Source: Pseudomonadota bacterium
GTDB lineage: Bacteria; Desulfobacterota; Syntrophobacteria; Syntrophobacterales; Syntrophobacteraceae
DNA: 64,000 nt
Assembly: GCA_023416335.1 (NCBI GenBank)
Contig: JAEZHY010000090.1
Coordinates: 1 to 64,000, forward strand
Reading direction: 5' to 3'
Shown here: piece after piece, positions 43,500 through 52,800 of the stretch
Layout: every line of letters begins with the position of its first letter
How positions within the stretch are numbered: the stretch's first letter is position 1
The notes under the pieces: model-generated
Databases searched by the model: none
Seen by the model: the letters and a program-made list of their open reading frames with translations, nothing else
Told to the model about the DNA's origin: nothing
Made by a program: the position numbers and the translations under genes

Positions 43500-44861
43500 T
43501 CACGGTTTTGGAAAACCTTCGATCGACTTCAGAGCGCGCTCGATCTCTTCATCCGAAAGCTCATGCTGAGTGAGCTTTCCGGAAAGAAAGGCGTCGTAGG
43601 CCGGAAGATCGATTATGCCGTGCCCGCTGAAATTGAAAAGGATTACCTTTTCTTTTCCCTCTTCTTTGGCTCGTTCGGCTTCCTGGATTACCGCCGCTAT
43701 GACGTGATTGGTTTCCGGAGCCGGAATGAAACCTTCCGTGCGCGCCCACTTGATGCCTGCCGAGAATGTCTCGATCTGGTTGTAAGCCCTCGCCTCCACA
43801 ATTCGTTCCTTTACGAGGTGGCTGACGATCGGCGCCATCCCGTGGTACCGGAGGCCTCCGGCATGAATCGGTTCAGGGAGGAAATCATGCCCGAGCGTAT
43901 GCATCGGCAGAAGAGGCGTGGTCATGGCCGTGTCCCCGAAGTCATAGGCAAAGGGCCCCCTGGTCAGAGTCGGACACGAAGCGGGTTCGGCCGCAACGAT
44001 GGAAACGCTTCTTCCATGAATCCTGTCGCGCACGAACGGGAGCGATATCCCGGCAAAGTTGCTCCCGCCGCCTGCGCACCCCATCACCACGTCGGGATAC
44101 TGGCCGATCTGCGCAAGCTGCTTCCGGGCTTCGAGGCCGATTATCGTCTGATGAAGCAGCACGTGGTTCAACACGCTTCCAAGGGAATACCGGGAGTCCT
44201 TGTTTCCGAGCGCATCCTCGATCGCCTCGCTGATCGCAATTCCGAGGCTTCCCGGCGAATCCGGATTTTCGGAGAGGATCTTGCGTCCGGCGGCTGTGGT
44301 CGTACTCGGACTGGGAATACATTCCGCTCCCCAGGCGGACATCATGAGGCGCCGGTAAGGCTTCTGGTCGTAGCTGATTCTTACCATGAAAACCCGGCAC
44401 TCCAGTCCGAACATCCCGCAGGCCATACTGAGCGCGCTGCCCCACTGACCCGCGCCGGTCTCGGTCGAAAGGCGTTTTATTCCGAAAACCTTGTTGTAGT
44501 AGGCCTGGGCGACAGCTGTATTGGGCTTGTGAGAACCGGGAGGGCTGACCCCTTCGTTTTTGTAATAGATCTTCACCGGGGCATCCAGGAGCTTTTCCAG
44601 ACCACGCGCGCGGCAAAGCGGTGTCGGACGCCATAACAGGTACTTCTCCAGAACCTCATCCGGGATTTTGATCCATCGCTCCGTTGAGACCTCCTGCTCG
44701 ATCAGGTTCATCGGGAAGACCGGCGCCAGATCCTGTGGCGAGATCGGCTTGCCGGTTCCGGGATGAAGCGGGGGTCTCATCGGAGAAGGCAAATCTGCAA
44801 GAATGTTGTACCACTGCCTCGGAATTTCACTGTCTGCCAGATTAATCTTGATGGGGTCCAT
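43500..44861 (-). CDS. trpB2: Tryptophan synthase beta-like enzyme, TrpB2 type
   Basis: The 453-residue PLP enzyme is of the TrpB2 group (longer than ~400-residue TrpB1): R-P-T-P-L near residue 78, the PLP Lys in P-G-S-H-K-P-N-T-A (about 108-116), E-T-G-A-G-Q-W-G, the phosphate loop C-A-G-G-G-S-N-F and a C-terminal [11 protein letters not shown]. TrpB2 converts indole plus serine to tryptophan and usually lacks a TrpA partner, as here. GGAGGG precedes the ATG. The leader at 44905-45042 places it under tryptophan-responsive attenuation. Confidence 0.92.
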   Translation of the reverse strand: MDPIKINLADSEIPRQWYNILADLPSPMRPPLHPGTGKPISPQDLAPVFPMNLIEQEVSTERWIKIPDEVLEKYLLWRPTPLCRARGLEKLLDAPVKIYYKNEGVSPPGSHKPNTAVAQAYYNKVFGIKRLSTETGAGQWGSALSMACGMFGLECRVFMVRISYDQKPYRRLMMSAWGAECIPSPSTTTAAGRKILSENPDSPGSLGIAISEAIEDALGNKDSRYSLGSVLNHVLLHQTIIGLEARKQLAQIGQYPDVVMGCAGGGSNFAGISLPFVRDRIHGRSVSIVAAEPASCPTLTRGPFAYDFGDTAMTTPLLPMHTLGHDFLPEPIHAGGLRYHGMAPIVSHLVKERIVEARAYNQIETFSAGIKWARTEGFIPAPETNHVIAAVIQEAERAKEEGKEKVILFNFSGHGIIDLPAYDAFLSGKLTQHELSDEEIERALKSIEGFPKP

Positions 44862-44904
44862 GGGTCGTTCCCTCCTCTATTGGAGTCAGTCGAACGGTGA
44901 CCAT

Positions 44905-44949
44905 AAAAAAGGGTCGTAAATCAGGTTTGAACCTGACCCACGACCCTTT
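44905..44949 (-). terminator. Attenuator terminator (strands 3:4) upstream of trpB2
   Basis: On the minus strand AAAGGGTCGT...CAGGTT pairs with AACCTG...ACGACCCTTT and is followed by a T-run. It lies about 45 bp before the trpB2 start, between the leader peptide and the gene. Confidence 0.85.
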
Positions 44950-44972
44950 CCTGAAAAACGAACCGGGCTTGA

Positions 44973-45001
44973 GCGGACAGGCTCGTCAAAAAGCCTGCCG
45001 C
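44973..45001 (-). promoter_or_regulatory. Attenuator hairpin 1:2 overlapping the leader-peptide end
   Basis: On the minus strand GCGGCAGGCT pairs with AGCCTGTCCGC (one bulged base). The alternative 2:3 pairing, ACGAGCC with GGGTCGT, has one mismatch and would disrupt the terminator. Stalling at the Trp codons, which lie just 5' of strand 1, would favour 2:3. Confidence 0.75.
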
Positions 45002-45042
45002 CACCAGACCAGAGAAGAATTTTCGAGAATGCCGCCAGTCAT
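44986..45042 (-). CDS. Trp leader peptide of the trpB2 attenuator
   Basis: An 18-codon frame reads MTGGILENSSLVWWRQAF, with tandem Trp codons at residues 13-14 and AAGGATTC upstream as ribosome binding site. It ends inside the first attenuator hairpin. The arrangement is the classical trp leader design: when charged tRNA-Trp is scarce, the ribosome stalls at the Trp pair and frees the antiterminator. Confidence 0.85.
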   Translation of the reverse strand: MTGGILENSSLVWWRQAF

Positions 45043-45071
45043 ATGAATCCTTCTTAGGCTTTTGGAAATAC

Positions 45072-45098
45072 ATAATGCAGCAGGCGGCCGCATGTCAA
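45072..45098 (-). promoter_or_regulatory. Promoter of the trpB2 leader
   Basis: A perfect TTGACA (45098-45093 on the minus strand) is followed 15-17 bp later by CATTAT/TTATGT. It lies about 30 bp before the leader-peptide start. Confidence 0.55.
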
Positions 45099-45104
45099 CA
45101 ACAT

Positions 45105-45365
45105 CCACGGGATTGTGCAGTTAATCCTGCGGAAATGAGCTGATAAAATTATTTATTTGAGAATAATTGTACAATCGTTATGTCACGTTAGACAGCTTGA
45201 AATCTTATAGCTATCACTTAGTAATGTTTCCTGCAATTCGGCATTCAGCAGCCTGTTTGCACTAAATGCACTCACATTCGGCGATGCAAATCAGTCTTCT
45301 TCCCTGCAAGAAAGCTGAAAGAGTGCTGGTGTAAAAGGTATCTTACTATTTGTTAAAAATTTCTC
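45105..45365. other. Divergent intergenic region trpB2/fdhC
   Basis: About 260 bp, clearly AT-richer than the surroundings. No gene; the promoters of both directions lie at its edges. Confidence 0.5.
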
Positions 45366-45394
45366 TTGACTTAACTCGCCGACCCTTTTAGGGT
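45366..45394 (+). promoter_or_regulatory. Possible sigma-70 promoter of the formate channel gene
   Basis: TTGACT, 17 bp, TAGGGT. The leader to the ATG would be about 270 nt and holds several unused AGGAGG-like sequences. Confidence 0.4.
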
Positions 45395-45437
45395 GTACTT
45401 GTACCGTGTCTTGGGGGGAAAGAAATTTGGATTTTAA

Positions 45438-45453
45438 TGTGAACAATTTCACT
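45438..45453. promoter_or_regulatory. CRP/FNR-family (HcpR-like) operator
   Basis: TGTGAACAATTTCACT fits TGTGA-N6-TCACA with one mismatch. CRP-family sites of this kind control anaerobic metabolism genes in deltaproteobacteria. It lies about 45 bp downstream of the promoter proposed at 45366-45394, which would fit repression of that promoter or activation of another one further down. Confidence 0.55.
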
Positions 45454-45672
45454 TGTCGAAAGGAGGATTAGTCAATTTTTCCGGCAATCCTTTTCCGTTA
45501 ATTCCGGCACAAGGAGGAACAGACCGACTGCCTCTGCCCGACAAGGGCAGGATAGGGGTTTGAGCACTACGGACGCACTGGCAGAAGAACGCACGCAGCG
45601 GGACAATTTCACGTAGGAAAGTTTCTGATACGGAGGAGTCAATTTCGATTTATTTCCCTAAAGGAGGAATTT

Positions 45673-46575
45673 ATGAGCAACGGTGTCCCCTCTTTTGATG
45701 CTCTCCTGCCAAAAGACATGGCCGTGAAAGCGGAATCCATAGGTATAGCCAAAGCCGGTCTGGGAGCCTACAGGATGTTCGCCCTCGCGATTCTCGCAGG
45801 GGCGTTTATCGCAATGGGCGCCAATTACGCCACAACTGTCTGGGCAGGACTGGCAGGGGCCGGAGTACCGTACGGACTCCAGCGCCTCGCGGGCGGTCTT
45901 GTGTTTGCCACAGGCCTGATCATGGTTGTGATCGGCGGCTCGGAACTCTTCACCGGAAACTGCCTTATCCCGATGGCATGGGCTAACAAGAAGGTGTCGT
46001 CGGGTGCAATGCTCCGTAACTGGATCATTGTGTATCTTGGAAACTTCGTCGGGTCTGTCCTGACGGCATATATGGTTTTCCTGGGCGGTCAGCACAAGTT
46101 CGGAGCCGGCTCCGTCGGGCTGAGCGCCCTTAACATAGGGGTCGCCAAGACGAGCCTGGATTTCATTCCATGCATCGCCTTGGCGATCTTTTGTAACGCC
46201 CTCGTATGTATGGCGGTCTGGATGTGCTTCGGCGCACGCAGCAATACGGACAAAGTCCTCGTCATACTGCCTCCGATCTCAGCATTCGTTGCATGCGGCT
46301 TCGAGCACTGCGTCGCCAACATGTACTTCATCCCGTCGGCTCTTTTCATCAAGGACCTCGACCCGGTTTATTTTGCGACCGTGGCGGATAAGCTGAAGGA
46401 CGGCGGCGCCATACTCACCTGGGGTAATTTCCTGTCCCGGAACCTGGTTCCCGCAACCATTGGGAACATCATAGGCGGCGCGCTGATGGTCGGCCTCATG
46501 TACTGGTTCATATACCTCCGGCCGAGCTGGAGCGGGAAGAAAGCCGTGACCGGCATTCCCGAAACGGGTCGGTAG
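45673..46575 (+). CDS. fdhC: Formate channel, FNT family
   Basis: The 300-residue membrane protein belongs to the formate-nitrite transporter family: K-A-G-L-G near residue 27, L-G-A-Y-R-M-F, V-I-G-G-S-E-L-F-T-G-N (about residues 86-96), and V-A-C-G-F-E-H-C-V-A-N-M (about 211-222) with the central His region. AAAGGAGG lies seven bases before the ATG. The gene is convergent with the formate dehydrogenase genes, so it probably moves formate for that enzyme. Confidence 0.92.
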   Translation: MSNGVPSFDALLPKDMAVKAESIGIAKAGLGAYRMFALAILAGAFIAMGANYATTVWAGLAGAGVPYGLQRLAGGLVFATGLIMVVIGGSELFTGNCLIPMAWANKKVSSGAMLRNWIIVYLGNFVGSVLTAYMVFLGGQHKFGAGSVGLSALNIGVAKTSLDFIPCIALAIFCNALVCMAVWMCFGARSNTDKVLVILPPISAFVACGFEHCVANMYFIPSALFIKDLDPVYFATVADKLKDGGAILTWGNFLSRNLVPATIGNIIGGALMVGLMYWFIYLRPSWSGKKAVTGIPETGR

Positions 46576-46639
46576 AGTCCGGCAGGATAGGTCCTCAGAG
46601 CAGAAAGCGCAGGAGGCCGACGTTTTTCCCCGACGGGAA

Positions 46640-46757
46640 TAGAACGCCGGAGGGGGCTGTAGTTCAAACGATAAAGGCCTGACGTCCTTTGGCTTAATAA
46701 AACCAGGCCGAAGCATTTCAGCCGGAAGACCGGCGCGATAACGCGGTAATCACCAAT
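46640..46757 (+). ncRNA. Possible structured RNA between fdhC and its terminator
   Basis: Nested complementarity GGCTG...CAGCC enclosing GGCCTG...CAGGCC, with further short stems up to the terminator. No open frame fits. It may be the structured 3' end of the fdhC mRNA or a small RNA; no known riboswitch class was recognised. Confidence 0.3.
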
Positions 46758-46758
46758 G

Positions 46759-46807
46759 CCCCGCCTTTCGTGACAACAATTTTTCACGAAAGGCGGGGTT
46801 TTTTATT
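46759..46807 (+). terminator. Strong intrinsic terminator after fdhC
   Basis: CCCCGCCTTTCGTGA and TCACGAAAGGCGGGG form a 15-bp stem followed by six T. Confidence 0.9.
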
Positions 46808-46920
46808 CAGCGTCAGGGCACATCCTTGAGGTTATTCGGCCTGCCGGGAGGATTTCGGGCTGAAGCTCGTGAACCTGCGGAATATATGGAATGGGAGGGG
46901 CATGACTGAAGAAAGAAACA

Positions 46921-46956
46921 GGGTGGTGGGCACGAAATAGTCCGTGCCCGCCACCC
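46921..46956 (-). terminator. Hairpin terminator after fdhA
   Basis: GGGTGGTGGGCACG and CGTGCCCGCCACCC form a 14-bp stem (one G-T pair) about 70 bp beyond the fdhA stop; the minus strand continues TGTTTCTTTC. Its sequence also resembles the dispersed GTGGGCAC repeat, so the repeat may serve as terminator. Confidence 0.65.
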
Positions 46957-47024
46957 TTCTGCGCAACTCACCGTTGTCCTGGTTTTTCAACCTGCCGTGA
47001 GCCCCCTCACAGCCTCACGACAAG

Positions 47025-49724
47025 CTAGCCTGAAGCCTCCAGTTTGACCGCGCAGATCTTGTATTCCGGTATTTTGGCCTGCGGATCGAGCGCGGCGATC
47101 GTCAGATTGTTCGCCGCCGCTTCGAAATAGTGGAACGGGATGAACACCGTTCCCTCCGCGGTGGTTTCTCCAACGACTGCTTTAGCCGTGAGAGACCCGC
47201 GCCGCGAGGTCACCTTCACGGGCTCTCCGCCGGAAATTCCCAGCTTCGCTGCATCCTGGACGTTCATTTCGACAAAGCATTCCGGAGCGCAGCCGTTCAG
47301 ACCTTCCGACCGCCGGGTCATCGTACCCGTATGATACTGGAAAAGCACACGTCCGGTTGACAGCAGGAAGGGATATTCCTCATCGGGCAGTTCCGCGGGC
47401 GGGACCCATTCGATTGCGTGGAACTTGCCCTTGCCTCTGACGAACTTGTCCTTATGCAGGTACTTCGTTCCCGGATGGTCTCTGGTGGGACACGGCCACT
47501 GCAGTCCACCCCTGTCGAGCCTCTGGTAGTTCATTCCCGCATACGAAGGCGTGCACCTGGTCATTTCCTCGAAAACAGCTTCGGCATCCGGGTATTTCAT
47601 TTTGTAGCCCATACGCCCGGCCAGATCGCAGATTATCTGCCAATCCGGAAGTGCCGCCCCGGGCGGTTCGACCGCCTTGCGGACCCGCTGGACGCGGCGT
47701 TCCGTATTGCTGAAAGTTCCTTCCTTCTCGGCAAAGGTCGCCGCCGGCAAAACGACGTCGGCCAGTTGCGCGGTCTCGGTCAGGAAAATATCCTGTACGA
47801 CGAGGAAGTCGAGGCTGCGCAGCCCTTCTTCCACGTGGTGCAAATCCGGGTCGCTCAGCATCGGGTTTTCACCGACTACGTAAAGGCCCTTTACCTGCCC
47901 ACTCACCGCGGCATTGATGATTTCGACAATTGTCAGTCCGGGTTTTTCAGGGATGCCGTCAATACCCCAGAACTTGGCGAACTTTTCGCGCACTTCGGGT
48001 ACGGTCACGTTCTGGTACGCCGTAAGGACATTGGGCAGGCAGCCCATGTCGCAGGCGCCCTGAACGTTGTTCTGCCCGCGAAGCGGATTGACCCCGCCGA
48101 ATTCCTTGCCGATATTGCCGCAAAGCATGGCGAGATTGGCCACGCTCTTCACCGTGTCGGTACCATTTATGTGCTGGGTGATTCCCATCGCATAAGCGAT
48201 CGAAGCGGCCGGGGCCTGCGCGTAAAGGCGGGCAGCCCGGATCAGGTCTTCGGCCGGAATACCCGAGATTTGTTCTACGCGCTCGGGCGTATATGCCGCT
48301 ACCGCCTTTGCCAGGGCATCGAAGTCCTCGGTCCGTTCTTTCACGTAAGCCCTGTCGTAGAGTTCTTCCTTTATTATGACGTGCATCATCCCGTTGAGCC
48401 AGGCCACATCGGACCCGGGTTTCTGGCGAAGCCAGATTTCCGCGAAATCGACAAGGTCGATCCTGCGCGGATCCGCCACGATAAGTTTCGTCTTTCCGCT
48501 CACCACGCCGCGTTTCATATACGTGGAGATCACCGGATGCATCTCCCTCGTATTCGACCCGGTCAGCAGGATGACGTCGGATTTTTCGAGTTCTTCAATA
48601 GAATTGGTCATTGCTCCACTCCCGAAAGCGGCGGCCAGACCGACCACCGTAGAGGAGTGTCAGAGACGCGCGCAGTGATCGATGTTGTTGGTTCCGATCA
48701 CCGCGCGTGCAAACTTGGAGAGCAGGTAGTTTTCTTCATTCGTGCAACGAGCCGAGGAGAAGAGGGCAAGGGAATCCGGCCCCGATTCGGCTTTGATCTT
48801 GCCGAATTTTTCGGCAACGAGGTCCAGGGCCTCCTCCCAACTCGCCTCCTCGAGCTTGCCTTTTCTCTTTATCAGCGGAGTTTTGAGCCTGTCCGGATGA
48901 TGGATGAAATCCATTCCGAACCGGCCCTTTACACACAGGCTCCCATTATTGGGACCGGCCAGGTCCGGGTTCGAGGTTACCTTGACGACCTTTCCGTCTT
49001 TCACGTTGAGTTCGAGCTGGCAGCCGACGCCGCAATAGACGCAGGTGGTCGGCACCTTCTTCAGTTCCCATGGGCGCCCCTGGAACCGCGCCTGCTTGTA
49101 GGTAAGTGCTCCGGTTGGGCACGCCGCGATGCACTCGCCGCAGTAGGCGCAGTTCGAATCTTTCAGGAGCCCGTTGTTAAACGTAGTGATGTAGGAATCG
49201 GAGCCCCGGGCCGCTATGTCGATGACTCCGTTTACCTGGACCGCGAGGCAGCCCCGCACGCAGCGCCCGCACAGAACGCATTTGTTCGGGTCCCTCACGA
49301 TCATCGAACTGGAGTCGTCCAGCGGCTTGGGGACAAAATCGGCGGTATAACGCTGCTTGTCCAACCCATGCTCGTAGACAAGGTTTTGCAGCTCACACTC
49401 CCCGTTTTTCTCGCACAACAGGCAGTTGTGATCGCCATATGCAAGCAGCAGTTCCAGCACGGTCCGCCGCACTCGCAGGAGACGGTCGGAATGAGTCGTT
49501 ATTTTCATCCCGTCCGTCGCCGGTGTGGTGCAGGAGGGCGGAAGACCGCGCATGTTTTCAATCTCAACGATGCAAAGACGACAGCCGCCATAAGGGGGCA
49601 TTTTGGGATGGTAGCAGAGAGTCGGCACGTGAATGCCGTTTTCCCTGCAGATCGCAAGGACCGTCTGCCCTTTTCTGCCCCGGACACTTTTTCCGTCTAC
49701 CGTTACCGTCAGTTTATCGTCCAT
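47025..49724 (-). CDS. fdhA: NAD-linked formate dehydrogenase, catalytic subunit (selenoprotein)
   Basis: The 899-residue protein reads through one in-frame UGA (48662-48660) as selenocysteine 355, in the context D-H-C-A-R-L-U-H-S-S, exactly the active-site position of formate dehydrogenases. Domains in order: N-terminal [2Fe-2S] domain (C-Y-H-P-K-M-P-P-Y-G-G-C-R-L-C), a His/Cys cluster segment, two [4Fe-4S] ferredoxin clusters (C-V-L-C-G-R-C-V-R-G-C; C-A-Y-C-G-E-C), the molybdopterin domain with its own [4Fe-4S] (C-V-Y-C-G-V-G-C-Q), and the C-terminal cofactor-binding domain. The ATG at 49724 has AGGA upstream. It binds Mo or W and oxidises formate, or reduces CO2, with electrons passing to the NuoF-like subunit. 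Confidence 0.93.
48616..48662 (-). promoter_or_regulatory. Bacterial SECIS element of fdhA
   Basis: Directly after the UGA, CACTCC pairs with GGAGTG, and inside it a 7-bp stem (GGTGGTC / GGCCGCC, with two G-U pairs) presents the loop GGTCT. The apical GGU is what SelB recognises in bacterial SECIS hairpins such as that of E. coli fdhF. Confidence 0.85.
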
Positions 49725-49825
49725 GTGTCCTCTCTCGCTATTATGTCTCCCGTTATGTCTTCCAGGATACTCGGAATCCCCGGTTCCCGCTTCACGGGAA
49801 CCCTCGGGATATGGCCCAAGCCCCG

Positions 49826-51631
49826 TTAATCTATCGAGTGATACCTGCAGGCAAGAATGCAGGCACGGCACTTGATGCATTTTTCCTGGTCGATCCGGGC
49901 AACTTCTTTCTTCTTCCAGGAGATTGCCTCAGCAGGGCACGCTGTGAGGCAAGCGCCGCATTTCTTGCATTTATCCGGATTGACTTCGAACTTGATGAGC
50001 CGCACACAGACCCGGGCAGGGCATTCCTTCCTCAGTATGTGCGCTTCGTACTCGTCCCGGAAATACCTGACCGTCGAAAGAGCCGGGTTCGGCGCAGTCT
50101 GGCCCAACCCGCACAGGGATCCGGCCTTGACGTCTTCCGCCAGTTCCACCAACTGATCCAGATCTTCCAGAGTCGCTTTTCCCTTGGAGACATCGGTGAG
50201 AATCTCCAGCATCTTCTTCGTTCCGAGACGGCAGGGCACGCACTTGCCGCACGATTCCTTCTGCGTGAAGGTGAGGAAGAATTTGGCCATATCGACCATA
50301 CAGGTATTCTCGTCGGTTACGATGAGCCCGCCCGAGCCCATGATTGCGCCTAGCTGGGTCAGGTTCTCGTAATCCATGGGAACATCGAAGTGGGACATGG
50401 GAATACAGCCGCCCGACGGTCCGCCCGTCTGAGCTGCCTTAAATTTTCGCTTGTTCGGTATGCCGCCGCCGATGTCCTCGATAATCTGCCGCAGAGGCGT
50501 TCCCATCGGGATTTCGACAAGTCCGCTGTAGGAGATCTTGCCGGCAAGAGCGAACACCTTCGTGCCCTTGCTCTTTTCCGTTCCCACGGAAGCGAACCAG
50601 TCTCCGCCTTTGGTCATGATCACCGGGATATTCGCAAAGGTTTCGACGTTGTTGATATTTGTAGGCTTCCCGAAAAGTCCCTTCACGGCAGGGAAAGGAG
50701 GCCGTGGATTGGGCATTCCGCGTTTGCCTTCGATCGAAGCCATGAGGGCCGTTTCTTCACCGCAGACAAAAGCGCCGGCGCCGAGCTTCACCTTGATGTC
50801 GAAGTCAAAATCGGATCCGAATATATTCTTCCCGAGAAATCCGCGCTCCCTTGCCTGGTCGATAGCGATCAGAGTGCGCTCGTAGGCCATCGGGTACTCG
50901 GCCCTGACGTAGACATAGGCTTTCGTAGCACCGATTGCATAACCGCCCACCATCATGCCTTCGAGCACGCTGTGCGGATCGCCTTCGAGCACCGCACGGT
51001 CCATGAAAGCCCCGGGGTCGCCTTCATCGGCGTTGCATATGATGTATTTCTGATCGGCAACGGACCTGTTGCAGAATTCCCACTTCATTCCAGTCGGGAA
51101 CCCGCCACCCCCTCTGCCGCGCAGGCCGGATCTTTTCATTTCGTCGATCACTTCCTGCTGCTTCATCTTGAGTGCTTTTCGGATTCCGTCGTAACCTCCG
51201 GCCGCGAGATAATCCTCAATATCTTCGGGATTCACGAACCCGCAGTTGCGAAGAACGATTCGGCGCTGCGGGTTGAAGTAACCCATGTCCCGAAAGGTGA
51301 GAACACGATCCTTTGTCTTGGGATCGAGGAAAAGAAGGCGCTCGACGGGCTGCCCCTTCTGAATGTCCATCTCAACTATCTCGGCAACATCGTCCGGAGT
51401 CACATTGCAGTAGAAAGTTCCGGCGGGCATGATCATGATTGTCGGTCCCGCCTGGCAGAACCCGTGACAACCCGTGAACTTAACCTCGACCGATCCGCTG
51501 AGGCCCGCCTTGTCCAATTCCTTCTGCAAGTTGGAGAATATGATGTTGGCTTTTTGCGATTCGCACCCGGTGCCCCGGCAAACGAGGACCTGGCGATCCT
51601 TTCCCGGTTCCATTCTAATTGCCGGTTCCAT
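49826..51631 (-). CDS. NuoF-like NADH/FMN subunit of formate dehydrogenase
   Basis: The 601-residue protein has an N-terminal thioredoxin-like [2Fe-2S] domain (C-R-G-T-G-C and G-C-H-G-F-C), an NADH/FMN-binding domain (G-R-G-G-G-G-F-P-T-G about residue 174, A-D-E-G-D-P-G-A about 202), an SLBB region, a [4Fe-4S] site (E-S-C-G-K-C-V-P-C-R about 465) and two C-terminal ferredoxin clusters (C-K-K-C-G-A-C, C-I-K-C-R-A-C). It transfers electrons between FdhA and NAD. The extra clusters resemble HndC/HydB-type electron-bifurcating enzymes. GGAG precedes the ATG; the first 17 bp overlap the NuoE-like gene. Confidence 0.92.
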   Translation of the reverse strand: MEPAIRMEPGKDRQVLVCRGTGCESQKANIIFSNLQKELDKAGLSGSVEVKFTGCHGFCQAGPTIMIMPAGTFYCNVTPDDVAEIVEMDIQKGQPVERLLFLDPKTKDRVLTFRDMGYFNPQRRIVLRNCGFVNPEDIEDYLAAGGYDGIRKALKMKQQEVIDEMKRSGLRGRGGGGFPTGMKWEFCNRSVADQKYIICNADEGDPGAFMDRAVLEGDPHSVLEGMMVGGYAIGATKAYVYVRAEYPMAYERTLIAIDQARERGFLGKNIFGSDFDFDIKVKLGAGAFVCGEETALMASIEGKRGMPNPRPPFPAVKGLFGKPTNINNVETFANIPVIMTKGGDWFASVGTEKSKGTKVFALAGKISYSGLVEIPMGTPLRQIIEDIGGGIPNKRKFKAAQTGGPSGGCIPMSHFDVPMDYENLTQLGAIMGSGGLIVTDENTCMVDMAKFFLTFTQKESCGKCVPCRLGTKKMLEILTDVSKGKATLEDLDQLVELAEDVKAGSLCGLGQTAPNPALSTVRYFRDEYEAHILRKECPARVCVRLIKFEVNPDKCKKCGACLTACPAEAISWKKKEVARIDQEKCIKCRACILACRYHSID

Positions 51632-52067
51632 TCAGAATCTCCGCTACTTTTTCGGGTTTCATGCGACCATGGGTCTCCTTGTTGACAAACATCGCAGGCG
51701 CCAAGGCGCATGCTCCGATACAGGCAACGGTCTCAAGAGTGAACCTGCCGTCTTTCGTGGTCTGACCGGGTCGTACATCGAGCTGGTTCATGACCTCTTC
51801 GAGTATCCGTGCCCCGCCCATGACATGGCATGCCGTTCCCTGGCAGACCATTATCGAGTTCCTTCCAACGGGATCGAACTTGAATTGAGCGTAAAAGGTC
51901 GCCACGCCGTAGACTTCGACGGGCGAAATACGGCAGAACTTTGCTGCAGCATCCATGGCTTCGGGCGGCAGGTAGCCGAATTTCCCCTGAATATCCTGCA
52001 GAATCGGTATCAGGGCATCCCGCGTGCCATGGTGGCTTGAAAAGATTTTCTGAAGCTCATCGTTCAT
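51615..52067 (-). CDS. NuoE-like [2Fe-2S] subunit of formate dehydrogenase
   Basis: The 150-residue protein has the NuoE pattern: I-L-Q-D-I-Q-G-K-F-G-Y-L-P, V-Y-G-V-A-T-F-Y-A-Q-F, and the thioredoxin-like [2Fe-2S] cysteines in C-Q-G-T-A-C-H and C-I-G-A-C. GAGGGAG six bases before the ATG at 52067 fixes the start, although the frame is open for 44 more codons upstream. It is the first gene of the operon nuoE-like, nuoF-like, fdhA. Confidence 0.9.
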   Translation of the reverse strand: MNDELQKIFSSHHGTRDALIPILQDIQGKFGYLPPEAMDAAAKFCRISPVEVYGVATFYAQFKFDPVGRNSIMVCQGTACHVMGGARILEEVMNQLDVRPGQTTKDGRFTLETVACIGACALAPAMFVNKETHGRMKPEKVAEILNGTGN

Positions 52068-52800
52068 TTTCATCTCCCTCTTGAAGGCTTCAAGGTGGGC
52101 TCCGACCTGCAGATGCCCGCCCTCCTTTGCCGGAAGCTCCAAAGCCCGGAATGCGACGGTGATCCCCGGGCAAGGAATTCCACAGCACCTGTGTGGCAAT
52201 CTTTCCGTATTTTGCCGGTATCCGGATAAACTATGTTCTGAGTTTCACGATCTGCCCGCTCGAAAAGGGTGCCTTTTCAAATTTTCGACAAGCAAATCCT
52301 TGCAAGGCGTGGCAACTTCAAATCGAGTTCAGCACCCGATTCCGGGCAACAAAATGAAGGATAGGGAAGGAATGCGGTCAGAAGGAAAAAGCTCTTCGTT
52401 CAGCAATAAATGCAGTTTGAACCACCGGACGTGGAATGGCGAATTCATAGTGAAACAATGGAGCAAGGACGCACGCAAGGGCAGGCTAATGCACAATGGG
52501 GAATGTGTCAAGAGAAAACTATTACAAGGCATCTTCCACCCGGACAGCACTCAGAGAGGCGAAAAAGGGGCTTTTTTTCCATACTTATTCCACGATGCCT
52601 TCACGATTTCTCCATAATCGACATTTAAGATGAACTTCATCGGCAAAAGCGTCAACCGTGGATACCATCCAAGCCGTCCTCCGTGCAGGGGGGAAGCCCC
52701 CTTCCCCCCTGCACAATTCCGGCATCAACGGGTTGACGAATGCATTCATCCGACGAAAGCCGCAAAAAGTCGGCCGAATCAGGAGACAATCCATCAACCT
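52068..52800. other. Gap upstream of the formate dehydrogenase operon
   Basis: About 730 bp between divergent genes, with no supported gene. It contains the C-rich inverted repeat at 52687-52714 (GGGGGAAG...CTTCCCCC). The operon promoter should lie near 52100-52250 but was not recognised. Confidence 0.45.

Noticed and set aside
46640..46757. tRNA-Sec or a known riboswitch
   Set aside because: No acceptor/anticodon arrangement or TTC-loop, and no match to cofactor, preQ1, c-di-GMP or folate riboswitch consensus as far as can be judged by eye.
48657..48665. Frameshift or nonsense mutation splitting fdhA
   Set aside because: The stop is UGA at the known Sec position with a SECIS hairpin immediately after, and both sides are in the same frame.
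47418..49829. Long plus-strand open frame of about 800 codons antisense to fdhA
   Set aside because: GC-rich antisense frame; the opposite strand has all formate dehydrogenase motifs.
50390..51685. Long plus-strand open frame antisense to the NuoF-like gene
   Set aside because: No recognisable domain, while the minus strand encodes a complete NuoF-like protein.
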